33,905 nt of DNA from a virus, in the IMG/VR virus record IMGVR_UViG_3300023179_000303, positions 1 through 33,905 of that record; one strand, given 5' to 3'. Shown here piece by piece: positions 6,461 through 14,789 of this stretch (its first letter is position 1; every line of letters begins with the position of its first letter). The notes under the pieces were generated by a model, which had not been told where the DNA came from, did no database searches, and worked only from the letters and a program-made list of their open reading frames with translations. The translations under genes were made by a program, and so were the position numbers.

Positions 6461-8857
6461 ATGTCGGCAACAGAGCAAAAAAAGTCTTATGCCGTAATCA
6501 AAAACTTCAAAGGCTTAAATACAAAAGCCAATAGAACCGCAATTGATGAAAGCGAATTTGCATGGATAGAAAACGCCATGCCAATTGGCTTTGGGAATAT
6601 AAAAATTATTCCTGCTCAGTCTTACGTAAAAGACTCAAGCAATAATGCAATAACGTTTTCCTCTACTGTAAGTTATTTGACTTCTTGCAATATAGGATTG
6701 AACGATTATATTGTAGCTTCAGAGTCTAACGGAGGAATGGAATATTTTAACGTCAACACAAGCACAAAAGGCACGATTGCTGCGTCTAATACGTTTTCCG
6801 CATCTGGTGTCAGTGCTGCACAATTCAAAAATGAAAGAATTGTTATTGCCGATCCAGACAAAGGTTTATATTCTTGGGATGGAAATAACGTTGTTTCTAT
6901 TGGTTCTGTTGGTTTAATTGCGGTTAGCAATGCTGGATCAGGGTATACATATCCACCAACGGTAACAATTAGTGCGCCTAACGATGCAAACGGCATACAA
7001 GCGACTGCTGTAGCTACGATTAGCGTTAGTGCTGGCGGCGTGCAGGCAATCAACATTACAAACGATGGAACTTCATACGCGCAAGTTCCAACGGTAACCA
7101 TTGGTGCGCCTAATTTGCCCAACGGGACGCAAGCTCGCGCAGTGGCAAGCATTTCAGGCGGAAAAATATTTTCCATTCAAATAACTGATCCTGGTTCTGG
7201 ATATACGTCCGTTCCAAGCGTATCTTTTACTTCTTTGTCTGGATCAGGCGCGGCGGCTACCGCTGTGCTAGCGGCTGGCGTTGTGAGTTCTGTTGCCATT
7301 ACTAACGCAGGTAGCGGATACACAAGCCCGCCTACGATTACATTTAGTGGCGGCGGGGGTTCTAGTGCTGCTGCTGTGGCTGAACTGGTTACATTTAAAA
7401 CTGGAACAGTGCATATCCTCGTCACGAATGGCGGCAATGGATATGTTTCGCCTGTTAGCGTTTATATTGGTTCTGTGGGTTCTGTTGCTTGGGCTGCTAC
7501 CACTGCGGTGACGCTTGGGCAAATGCTTTCTTACAGTGGCCGTTATTACATGGTCACAGTGGCGGGAACAACGGGCGCATCAGGCCCAACGCATACTTCA
7601 GGCACAGCAACAAACGGCACAGCAACGCTCAAATATGTCACAGTTACAGATGGCGGCGGCACTGGCGCAACAGGCCAGGTTGTTGTTAGCGGCGGTGCAA
7701 TCACAAACATAGCGACCGTCAACGCTGGCAGTGGATACACCAGCGCACCAAGCGTAAACATTGGCGACGCAGGAACCGGCGCAACTGCTATTGCAGTAGT
7801 AAATACAGATCAAATAGTCGATGTGGCCACGTTTGCTGGCCGCGTATGGGTTGCATACGGTAGAACTGTTGCTTATAGCGCGGCTGACAGTTACAGCGAC
7901 TTTACGTCCGTTTCTGCTGGATCATTCACTATTTCTGATTCAACGCTACACGGAAAAATCAAAGCGTTACTTTCTTCTAATAACTTTCTTTATGTTTTTG
8001 GCGAAGATAGCATTAACGTTTTTTCTGACGTTCGCGTTTCATCTGTTGGAGAAACAGTATTCGCAAACGCAAACATTAGCGCGAGCGTAGGAACGCGCAG
8101 GATTTACGCAATATTCCCGTATTTCCGTTCTGTTTTATTTATGAACGATTACGGAATTTATGCGCTTGTCGGCTCCACAACAAACAAGATCAGCGACCAA
8201 TTAGACGGAATTTTTCCGTATATAGATTTCACGCAGCCCGTATCCGGTGGCCAAGTATTGTTAAACAATATTTTGTGCGCGGTGTTTAGTTTCACGTATA
8301 ACGACCCAACGACAGGAACAGCCAGGCCAATTCAAGCGGTGTTTTTTGAAAAGAAATGGTTTATTACCAGCCAAGGCAATATTTCTTACTTAACATCTGT
8401 TCCATATAACGGTTCTGTTTCTTTATACGCGAATACAACAAATAACTTATACAAACTTTATTCAGACAGTTCGGCAAATATTACTTCAACGATCAAAACA
8501 GCATTGATGCCGTTGGGTGACAACATAAGAACGAAGCAAGCGTTAAAGTTTGGCGTTGAAGCGACAATTAGTTATGCCACAGATTTAACCGCAACAATGG
8601 ATAGCGAGCAGGGGAAAAGTCCAAGCTATTCAATAGGATCAAAAAACTCAACCACATGGCTAACAACTTCTGGCCAAGTATCAACGTGGGTTGCTAATAC
8701 TGGCGCAACATCAAATTGGATAAATAGCGGATATACGCTTTATAAGTCTGACGCGCAAAAATACGGAAAATATTTAGGTTTGACAATGACATCAACAGCG
8801 CCTAATTTTACGGTGCATACTTTTGAATTTGAATATGAATTGAGGGTGAGGTTCTAA
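6461..8857 (+). CDS. Tail nozzle protein (T7 gp12-like) with six inserted GSGY-type repeats
   Basis: 798 aa. The N-terminus (YAVIKNFKGLNTKANRTAID, then ESEFAWIENAMPI) and the C-terminal half (beta-propeller-like, FLYVFGEDSINVFSDV, then RSVLFMNDYGIYALVGS) match the general pattern of podovirus tail tubular protein B, the hexameric nozzle. Residues about 152-446 hold six repeats of the form NAGSGYTxxPxV spaced roughly 40 residues apart. Between repeats 5 and 6 sits a module of about 50 residues (342-393) like the one in the adaptor. The inserts probably form surface beta structure for host binding or fibre attachment. It starts 2 bp after the adaptor stop. Confidence 0.8.
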   Translation: MSATEQKKSYAVIKNFKGLNTKANRTAIDESEFAWIENAMPIGFGNIKIIPAQSYVKDSSNNAITFSSTVSYLTSCNIGLNDYIVASESNGGMEYFNVNTSTKGTIAASNTFSASGVSAAQFKNERIVIADPDKGLYSWDGNNVVSIGSVGLIAVSNAGSGYTYPPTVTISAPNDANGIQATAVATISVSAGGVQAINITNDGTSYAQVPTVTIGAPNLPNGTQARAVASISGGKIFSIQITDPGSGYTSVPSVSFTSLSGSGAAATAVLAAGVVSSVAITNAGSGYTSPPTITFSGGGGSSAAAVAELVTFKTGTVHILVTNGGNGYVSPVSVYIGSVGSVAWAATTAVTLGQMLSYSGRYYMVTVAGTTGASGPTHTSGTATNGTATLKYVTVTDGGGTGATGQVVVSGGAITNIATVNAGSGYTSAPSVNIGDAGTGATAIAVVNTDQIVDVATFAGRVWVAYGRTVAYSAADSYSDFTSVSAGSFTISDSTLHGKIKALLSSNNFLYVFGEDSINVFSDVRVSSVGETVFANANISASVGTRRIYAIFPYFRSVLFMNDYGIYALVGSTTNKISDQLDGIFPYIDFTQPVSGGQVLLNNILCAVFSFTYNDPTTGTARPIQAVFFEKKWFITSQGNISYLTSVPYNGSVSLYANTTNNLYKLYSDSSANITSTIKTALMPLGDNIRTKQALKFGVEATISYATDLTATMDSEQGKSPSYSIGSKNSTTWLTTSGQVSTWVANTGATSNWINSGYTLYKSDAQKYGKYLGLTMTSTAPNFTVHTFEFEYELRVRF
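6914..7798 (+). repeat. Six degenerate coding repeats (NxGSGYxxxPxV) inside the nozzle gene
   Basis: Repeat cores begin near protein residues 157, 201, 243, 282, 323 and 421. Each contains a Gly-Ser-Gly-Tyr or close variant followed 3-5 residues later by Pro and a Val/Ile strand. Spacing is 39-44 residues except the last, which is enlarged by the inserted module at 342-393. The DNA copies have diverged, so the amplification is old. Confidence 0.85.
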
Positions 8858-8858
8858 A

Positions 8859-11150
8859 ATGCCAGTGCCGAATACATTTGCAGGAAATACAACAAACCTG
8901 CTTTCTAACCTAGACGCCAATTTTTCATATTTAAACACTCAAATAACGTCCGTTTCTTCTCAATTTTTATCCCCCACTTCTTATGGCGCGGTAGGGAATA
9001 ACGTCACAGATGACACGGCGGCATTTTTATCCTTAGAGGCAGCTAACAAAGGCGCTCAAGTAAATTTGCTTGCCAAAACATATTTGGTTACATCATTACC
9101 ATCAAATTGCAGATACTTTAACGGAAATTTTAGGGTTGGAACTTCAACTTACCCGCAGCCAATTACGCCTTTGTCTCATCCTTTAGATGGTGGCGCTGTT
9201 GCGATTGATGAAAACAACAAAAACCACTATTGGCCAGGGCCAGTAGGCCAACCTTCTAGCGGCGACGTTTTAATCAGAACCTACACTTATGGGTGGCGTC
9301 ATAACGTGTCTTTGAGTTCGCCAGTCATGTCTGAATTGTCTTATGACGGTGGGTTGACTTGGGAAAGCCCAAGGATCATTTATGACGACCAGACAAGAGA
9401 GCCACGCGGACTGGTAGGCGGGATGATTACAACGTCAAGGTATGGCGTGTTTTTTATCATTCAAGATTCATCAGGAACAATCCAAGGAACAAGGTTTATT
9501 TATACAGATGACAGTGGGACTAATTGGAACACAATAACCATTGCGACCACTGCATTTTATCCTCACGGTGAATATGTTTTTGACGATAGCGGCGGCGTTA
9601 ACGTTTTTGGCTATGGAAGCGGCGGAACAATTTATAAAGCAAGGACAACAGACAATGGTGCCACTTGGACAGTAACGACAGCCAAAGCAGGCGCTGTGCC
9701 TCTGACGCAATTAACTGAAGTGTCTGTTGTAAAGATTGCCGCATCAAAATACATCATGTACGCCAGAAATGACGCTGGCGGTGATATGTATGCATCAACA
9801 TCGACCGACCTAACAACATGGAGTTCTTGGGTAGATACCAATTTGGCGCTCGGCGTTAATCCACCGCTTGCTTTGGTAGCGTGGGGCAAGCTATGGGTTT
9901 ATATGTGCGCGAGAAGATCAACCGGAATATCTGGTTGGGAAGATAAGCTACTCGTTGCCGAGCTTGACGCAGATGCAACATATACGGCTGGCGGCGTCGT
10001 AGCTTCTGGCACGCCTTTGCGTGTTTGCGTTGCCAACAAAACGGCAATGATTGGATACCTTACAGTTTCTCAATTAAGAGATGGCCGTTATATTGGGTAC
10101 ATGATTGATGGAGAAACGCTAACCGGCTCCGCCAATCCATCAACATCAAGAATTGTTAGGCTTGGTGGTCATCCCCCTGTTGTTACTGCGCCTTCAATTT
10201 TAAAAGTAAGAAGAACGCAGCCGACAATAACGCATAATCCATCATTTGCACATTGGACTAGAGCAACAACATTTACGGGAATTTCAGGCGGGACAAAGAT
10301 TGCTGACAGGTGGTTTTTGTCAAACATAAGCGGCGCGACTGCTGACATTTCTCGCGTTGATACTGATGATACCGTTGTTAAAGTTCTTCCAAATTCTCCG
10401 CGTTATGCATTAAATATTCAATCTGCTGTGGGCGGCTCTGGTCGGGCAATAGGCCAAAGATTTTATGCCAGAGAAAGAATACGACCGATGCTCGATAGGG
10501 TTGTGACAATGACCTGTATCCTGCGCGGGACAATGCCTGGTTATTTCTATTCTCGCGCAACCTTGAACTTTGGTTCAGGTGGTTCTGCTACTGCAACAAC
10601 AACCGCAAATACATCTGCAACTGCGATGAGTGGCGATTTAACTATGTTGGTTGCCACTTTTTACACACCAAACGCTGACGGAGCAACATGGGGGACAAAC
10701 CCTTATCTTGCTTTTGATCTTGTTCAGAATGGCGCTGGTTCTGTAAATGCAAATATTTACGGCTTGTGGTGGGATTATGGCGACCATTCCATCCCGCTTG
10801 ACCCAATAGATTACGATGCAGAAAGAACGGTGCTAGATCAGTATTGCCGGAAACTTACATTCCCTGCGACTGGCTTGGTTGGCCTTGCTCGCGGCAATGG
10901 CGGCGCAAACACTGAAATAGAAGTTAAGTTTCCAACAATGATGGCAACGCCAGCATTTACGGGAGATTCAGCTACATATTTGCAAGTTAATGGAACCGCG
11001 CTTAACGCCATTTCATTTGATTACATAAGCCAACAATCAGCAAGAATGATTGGCACATTATCATCTGGAACATTGGCCGGTAATGCGGTCGGAATTTGCA
11101 ATGTAACAACAGGGAATACTTGGTCGGTGCTTGTCGATGTTGGATTTTAA
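8859..11150 (+). CDS. Tailspike / receptor-binding protein with sialidase-like Asp-box propeller
   Basis: 763 aa, starting 1 bp after the nozzle stop. Residues 1-60 contain a head-binding and neck segment of the tailspike type (SYGAVGNNVTDDTAAFLSLE). Residues about 130-440 carry Asp boxes (S/T-x-D-x-G-x-T-W): SYDGGLTW, TDDSGTNW and TTDNGATW, plus the less perfect STDLTTW. These mark a six-bladed sialidase-type beta-propeller, as in phage endosialidases. An Arg pair sits in REPRGLVGG. The C-terminal third is a Gly/Ala/Thr-rich beta domain (jelly-roll-like, ERTVLDQYCRKL). It probably binds or cleaves a surface polysaccharide. The exact substrate cannot be read. Confidence 0.78.
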   Translation: MPVPNTFAGNTTNLLSNLDANFSYLNTQITSVSSQFLSPTSYGAVGNNVTDDTAAFLSLEAANKGAQVNLLAKTYLVTSLPSNCRYFNGNFRVGTSTYPQPITPLSHPLDGGAVAIDENNKNHYWPGPVGQPSSGDVLIRTYTYGWRHNVSLSSPVMSELSYDGGLTWESPRIIYDDQTREPRGLVGGMITTSRYGVFFIIQDSSGTIQGTRFIYTDDSGTNWNTITIATTAFYPHGEYVFDDSGGVNVFGYGSGGTIYKARTTDNGATWTVTTAKAGAVPLTQLTEVSVVKIAASKYIMYARNDAGGDMYASTSTDLTTWSSWVDTNLALGVNPPLALVAWGKLWVYMCARRSTGISGWEDKLLVAELDADATYTAGGVVASGTPLRVCVANKTAMIGYLTVSQLRDGRYIGYMIDGETLTGSANPSTSRIVRLGGHPPVVTAPSILKVRRTQPTITHNPSFAHWTRATTFTGISGGTKIADRWFLSNISGATADISRVDTDDTVVKVLPNSPRYALNIQSAVGGSGRAIGQRFYARERIRPMLDRVVTMTCILRGTMPGYFYSRATLNFGSGGSATATTTANTSATAMSGDLTMLVATFYTPNADGATWGTNPYLAFDLVQNGAGSVNANIYGLWWDYGDHSIPLDPIDYDAERTVLDQYCRKLTFPATGLVGLARGNGGANTEIEVKFPTMMATPAFTGDSATYLQVNGTALNAISFDYISQQSARMIGTLSSGTLAGNAVGICNVTTGNTWSVLVDVGF

Positions 11151-11193
11151 ACTTGTTATGCATAATGAACAGCCAAAAAGGAGGATTGTTACC

Positions 11194-11505
11194 GTGACGG
11201 AAGATAAAATTTCCCTCATGATTGAATTGGCTGTTTCTGATGCGTTGCAAACTCATGAAAAAAAAATGTTTCATCGTATAGATGAAAAATTCAATCAATT
11301 AAATGAGACAATAAAATCGGCGTTTCCAAGTGGGGATGTTCATGGCCACAGGGTTGCACACGAAAAAGAAAACGAGCAGAAAGAAGGATGGAAGAAGCTA
11401 AAAGCGGAACTGTTATCTAAATTTTTGTCTGCTGGTTTGTGGGTTGCGACAGGTTGGCTGGCTTATTCAATTTGGCAGTCTTTTAAACATGAGGTATTGA
11501 AATGA
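11194..11505 (+). CDS. Small membrane-anchored lysis-cassette protein (holin- or XhlA-like)
   Basis: I place the start at GTG 11194 because a perfect AAGGAGG (11178-11184) lies 9 nt upstream. ATG codons at 11131 and 11158 stay open in frame but lack a ribosome site, and 11131 lies inside the tailspike gene. The product is 103 aa. It has a charged, coiled-coil-like N-terminal part (ALQTHEKKMFHRIDEKFNQL), then one C-terminal membrane segment (SAGLWVATGWLAYSIW) and a short basic tail. This resembles XhlA-type accessory holins. The muramidase follows directly. A true 3-TM holin candidate is encoded at 21219. Confidence 0.72.
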   Translation: MTEDKISLMIELAVSDALQTHEKKMFHRIDEKFNQLNETIKSAFPSGDVHGHRVAHEKENEQKEGWKKLKAELLSKFLSAGLWVATGWLAYSIWQSFKHEVLK

Positions 11506-11561
11506 GTTCTTACTGGATGATTTTGCCTTACTTGTTTTGGAGATTTTTCTGTGGACTTTGA
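11502..11561 (+). CDS. Possible 19-residue hydrophobic peptide bridging holin-like and lysin genes
   Basis: The ATG overlaps the upstream stop (ATGA at 11502-11505), and the frame runs through MSSYWMILPYLFWRFFCGL before stopping 11 bp into the muramidase gene. The peptide is almost entirely hydrophobic and aromatic. It may be a real membrane micropeptide, or simply a coupling frame that carries ribosomes to the GTG start at 11551. Evidence is limited to the overlap and composition. Confidence 0.35.
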   Translation: MSSYWMILPYLFWRFFCGL

Positions 11562-12021
11562 TGCCGCTTTTGTCAAATTGATTGGCAATGAAGGCGGGTA
11601 TGTGAACAATCCAGCCGATCCAGGTGGAGAAACAAAATACGGGATCAGCAAAAGAGCATATCCGGCTGAGGACATTAAAAACTTGACGCTAGATCGAGCA
11701 AAGCAAATCTATTTGCGTGATTATTGGGGTGCTGCTGGATGTGATGCTGTGCCTGATTGCATCAAATTTGATCTATTTGATATGGCGGTTAACAGCGGCG
11801 TGAAGCAAGCCATTAAAACACTGCAAAAAGCTGTTTTTGCTGATGAGGATGGTATTTTGGGAAAAAATACACTCATGGCATTGAATGGTTCAAGTGCAGA
11901 TAAATTAACCGCTAGGTTTAATGGCGCAAGGCTGGAATTTATGACCAACTTGACGAACTGGAATTCATTTTCCAAAGGTTGGGCGCGAAGAATTGCGAAA
12001 AACTTATTAGGCGAAACTTAA
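11551..12021 (+). CDS. Endolysin, GH108-type N-acetylmuramidase
   Basis: 156 aa from a GTG start with GGAG (11539-11542) 8 nt upstream. GH108 lysozymes cleave the MurNAc-GlcNAc bond of peptidoglycan. The family signature is at the N-terminus: IGNEGGYVNNPADPGGETKY, with the catalytic Glu at residue 14 in the E-G-G-Y motif, followed by GIS and later the DYW motif (about 56-58). The C-terminal half is the peptidoglycan-binding segment seen in this family (GILGKNTLMALN, then ARLEFMTNL). There is no signal peptide, so export needs a holin. It sits after the membrane protein at 11194. Confidence 0.93.
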   Translation: MDFDAAFVKLIGNEGGYVNNPADPGGETKYGISKRAYPAEDIKNLTLDRAKQIYLRDYWGAAGCDAVPDCIKFDLFDMAVNSGVKQAIKTLQKAVFADEDGILGKNTLMALNGSSADKLTARFNGARLEFMTNLTNWNSFSKGWARRIAKNLLGET

Positions 12022-12022
12022 C

Positions 12023-12370
12023 ATGAACTTGGATTCTCTTTCATACGTCAAATTTGGTGATGTAGACGGATTGGGAGAATTTTTGTTTGAAAACGGGATG
12101 CAGCACCAGCTTTTCCATGACATTTTGGCCGAAAAAGGCGTTTATTCCCCAAAGTTTCCATTGATTGATGCCGATCCATCGAACTTGGATGATTGGCTTT
12201 TTGTGCACAATCAAGAGCATCAGGCCATTGCATCAGCTTTAGGATTAGATAACCCTTTTGATTTATTGGATTCCGACTGGAACGTAGAGGATGATTTCTA
12301 CGACTGGTTGAGTATCCACTTGAACATACACCAACAAATCATTTCCGCGTTAGGTATTTCCAATGGATGA
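12023..12370 (+). CDS. Acidic protein with three His-rich helical repeats (115 aa)
   Basis: Starts 1 bp after the lysin stop. Three related units are visible: LGEFLFENGMQHQLFHDIL (about residues 17-35), LDDWLFVHNQEHQAIASALG (about 55-74) and FYDWLSIHLNIHQQIISALG (about 91-110). The shared pattern is D/E-x-L/W-x-x-x-x-x-x-H-Q-x-(hydrophobic). The pairs of His and the acidic residues could bind metal or form a helical bundle. The function is unknown. The neighbours are lysis and internal virion genes, so it is probably expressed late. It overlaps the next gene by 8 bp. Confidence 0.75.
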   Translation: MNLDSLSYVKFGDVDGLGEFLFENGMQHQLFHDILAEKGVYSPKFPLIDADPSNLDDWLFVHNQEHQAIASALGLDNPFDLLDSDWNVEDDFYDWLSIHLNIHQQIISALGISNG

Positions 12371-12800
12371 AAAAAATGTGTTTGCTGCAATGCAGCAAGA
12401 GGCAAAACCTAAAGAGGTGCCGACGAACGAGATTCTAAAGCGGGACACTGAAAAATCAGGTGGTAATTGGAAAGCCGTTTATTCTGCGTTGCGTCAGCAA
12501 ATAAATAATAACTCTATGCGGATCATGAGAGCAAACAATAGTTTGCTTGTTTATAAAATAATTCAGCCAGGTGTTATTGAGGCACATTTATCAACTCTGG
12601 ATAACCCTAATGTGTTGTTGAAAAGCGTCAAAAGTTTTAATAATGCGCTGAAAAAATCAAACATAAGGCAAATAATTACGAGGACAAATAACCCTCAAAT
12701 TATGAGATTGTTGCAAATGGCTGATATTCCAGTTTCAGTGAGCCAGATGCCTTCTGCTGATGGCAATGTGCAGTACAAATTACAGATACAGGTGATTTAA
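12363..12800 (+). CDS. Unknown virion-region protein (145 aa), possibly with a GNAT-like fold
   Basis: Overlaps the gene before it by 8 bp, and its stop shares one base with the next ATG (TAATG). The first 40 residues are charged. The remainder alternates helices and strands (NSLLVYKIIQPGVIEAHLST, then NVLLKSVKSFNNALKKSN, then IRQIITRTNNPQIMRLLQMA). The order recalls small acetyltransferase-like proteins found near internal virion genes of podophages, but no acetyl-CoA-binding motif is clear. The fold suggestion is a weak inference. Confidence 0.75.
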   Translation: MDEKNVFAAMQQEAKPKEVPTNEILKRDTEKSGGNWKAVYSALRQQINNNSMRIMRANNSLLVYKIIQPGVIEAHLSTLDNPNVLLKSVKSFNNALKKSNIRQIITRTNNPQIMRLLQMADIPVSVSQMPSADGNVQYKLQIQVI

Positions 12801-13720
12801 TGGGCGGCGTTGTTGATTCAGTAATGGATGTGGTTAGCAAGGTAACGGAGAAAGCTGGCGATGTTATCGAGAAAAAGATAACAGGCTTTATTGAAAACCC
12901 TTTGCCTACTTTGGAGACAATGGCGCTTGAGGCCGCTGGTATTCCTGAGCCTATCGCGTCTGCAATGGTAACTGCTGCTAATGGTGGCGACCTTAACGAC
13001 ATTGCAAAGTCTGCCGCCACTTCTTATGTATCCGGTCAAGTATCAGGCATGGCAGGTGGATACGCCAAGGAAGCGGGGAAGGCGGCGGGATGGAGCGACG
13101 ATATTGTAAAGATAGCGTCCAGCGCATCAGGAGCCGCAGCAAGCGCGGTGACGAAGGCTTTGTCTAGCGGAAAAAGTTTTGAGGATGCGTTAAAAGCTGG
13201 ATTGCAGTCAGCGGGTATCGAATCAGCGGCGGAATTCGCGGGACAAACGGCAGCGGATATAGAAGAAGCGCCGCCACCACCAAGCGAAAAAACGACGCAG
13301 CAACAATTACCACCAACTGATGAATCAGAGTTTCCAGATGTAGGAACTATTCAAGACACAGAGAGCAAAGCACCCGAATCAGAATATGCAACAGATGAGG
13401 CATTTGCTAAAAAGTTTAAAGAAGGTAAGGATGTCGATTATTCCAAATACTTTGATACTGGAACCGATAAAACAGTTAAAGGATTGGTGAGAGGCGGCTT
13501 GTCAGAATTGCTAAAACCTTCTGGAATTTCTGGTGTATATCCATCCAAAACATCAACAGTGCTATCACCGGATGTTGCAACACAAGTAAGAACAGTGGGG
13601 ACAACTGGCTTAGGTGCGTTCCGTGGGGCGGGAGAAATAGAACCTCAAGCAACTGGAAAGCCTCGCCAGCAAGTATGGAATGAGGCTTCATTAAGATTGA
13701 AGGATGCATTAGGGGCATGA
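12800..13720 (+). CDS. Ala/Gly-rich internal virion protein candidate (306 aa)
   Basis: The start overlaps the previous stop by one base. The N-terminal half (residues 1-165) is Ala/Gly/Ser/Val-rich and helical with weakly hydrophobic stretches (MALEAAGIPEPIASAMVTAA, then SVAKALSSG-like turns). The C-terminal half is Pro/Thr/Glu-rich and probably disordered. It lies between the lysis genes and a run of large proteins that look like ejection proteins. Small amphipathic internal proteins of podoviruses help form the trans-envelope channel. No family is recognised with certainty. Confidence 0.72.
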   Translation: MGGVVDSVMDVVSKVTEKAGDVIEKKITGFIENPLPTLETMALEAAGIPEPIASAMVTAANGGDLNDIAKSAATSYVSGQVSGMAGGYAKEAGKAAGWSDDIVKIASSASGAAASAVTKALSSGKSFEDALKAGLQSAGIESAAEFAGQTAADIEEAPPPPSEKTTQQQLPPTDESEFPDVGTIQDTESKAPESEYATDEAFAKKFKEGKDVDYSKYFDTGTDKTVKGLVRGGLSELLKPSGISGVYPSKTSTVLSPDVATQVRTVGTTGLGAFRGAGEIEPQATGKPRQQVWNEASLRLKDALGA

Positions 13721-13721
13721 T

Positions 13722-14765
13722 ATGGCAAAACAATTAACGAAATTAGTAAAGCCTGGCGTTAGCGCGAAGAATATAGCCGCTTTATTGCAAAGCAAAGGGC
13801 GCTATGGGGACACGATTTTAGCGCATATCACACCTAAAGAAGCGGCATTATTAAAGAAGCGCGGCGGTAGCGGTACCATCAACCCTGATACGGGTTTGCC
13901 TGAGTTTTACAATAGCGATGATATGCCAGATGAAGGCCAGTCTATTCCTACTGACTTTGGGGATGAGCCGCAGCAACAGGCGGCTGCTGATACTGCCCAA
14001 ACGTATCCAGTTCAAGATACGTCCGGTTCCGATGCTTATCAATATCAAGACACTTATGGCGGGTATCCTTTTGAGCAAGCCGCGCAACCGGCAATGGATC
14101 AAACGCAGGCAGAGACAGCAAGGTTAGGTGCTGCGCCGTACCAACCTGAAATGCAAGCGTATGCAGGTGGCGTTACTCCGACTGGTGAATACGCGGCAGA
14201 AGAAGCAAGACTTGCAAGGCAAGAAGCAGCAATACCGACAGAAGTTCCGAAGCAAAAAGGTTTACAGGAATTATTGGGGTCATCGACATTGCAAAAACTT
14301 GGATTGGCAGGATTGCAAACAATACCCGCTGCATTGATGGGCAGGAAAGCAGCGCAGCAAGCAGCACAGACAAAAGCAGAGCAACAGCAAATTGCGTCCC
14401 CATATCAACAAATGGGAAGGCAATTACAGGCGCAAACGCAAGCAGGGCAATTAACTCCGGTATCACAGCAAGCATTAGAGGCGGCAAGGGCGCAATCTGC
14501 ACAGCAAGTACAGCAACGCGGCGGCGTTGGCGCAATGCAAGCGCAGATGTCGATGGAAAGATTCAGGCAACAGTTATTGCAAAATCAAATGGATTACGCA
14601 TTAAAATTAACTAACATTGGTGACCAAATTGCATTAGGTGCGATTAAATCAGGTATGCAATCAGATCAATATGTTAGCGGATTGACTTCTAATTTTATGA
14701 ACAATCTATTTAAAAACGTGTTGCAACCTACACAGCCAGAAACAACACAAGGCACACCGCAATAA
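13722..14765 (+). CDS. Gln/Ala-rich internal virion protein candidate (347 aa)
   Basis: The N-terminal 65 residues form a conserved-looking domain (YGDTILAHITPKEAALLKKR, then GGSGTINPDTGLPEFY) that I associate with proteins near internal virion genes in environmental podophages. The middle is Gln/Tyr/Ala-rich and low complexity (about 80-165). The C-terminal part is helical and Gln-rich (about 210-330), with a GVGAMQAQMSMERFRQQ segment. The size and composition suit an ejected core protein. The assignment rests on context and pattern, not a catalytic motif. Confidence 0.75.
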   Translation: MAKQLTKLVKPGVSAKNIAALLQSKGRYGDTILAHITPKEAALLKKRGGSGTINPDTGLPEFYNSDDMPDEGQSIPTDFGDEPQQQAAADTAQTYPVQDTSGSDAYQYQDTYGGYPFEQAAQPAMDQTQAETARLGAAPYQPEMQAYAGGVTPTGEYAAEEARLARQEAAIPTEVPKQKGLQELLGSSTLQKLGLAGLQTIPAALMGRKAAQQAAQTKAEQQQIASPYQQMGRQLQAQTQAGQLTPVSQQALEAARAQSAQQVQQRGGVGAMQAQMSMERFRQQLLQNQMDYALKLTNIGDQIALGAIKSGMQSDQYVSGLTSNFMNNLFKNVLQPTQPETTQGTPQ

Positions 14766-14789
14766 ATTGAGTAAAAAAGGGAATCAAAA

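Noticed and set aside
6914-7798. Diversity-generating retroelement variable region
   Set aside because: No reverse transcriptase or template repeat is present, and the repeats are old and diverged at all codon positions.
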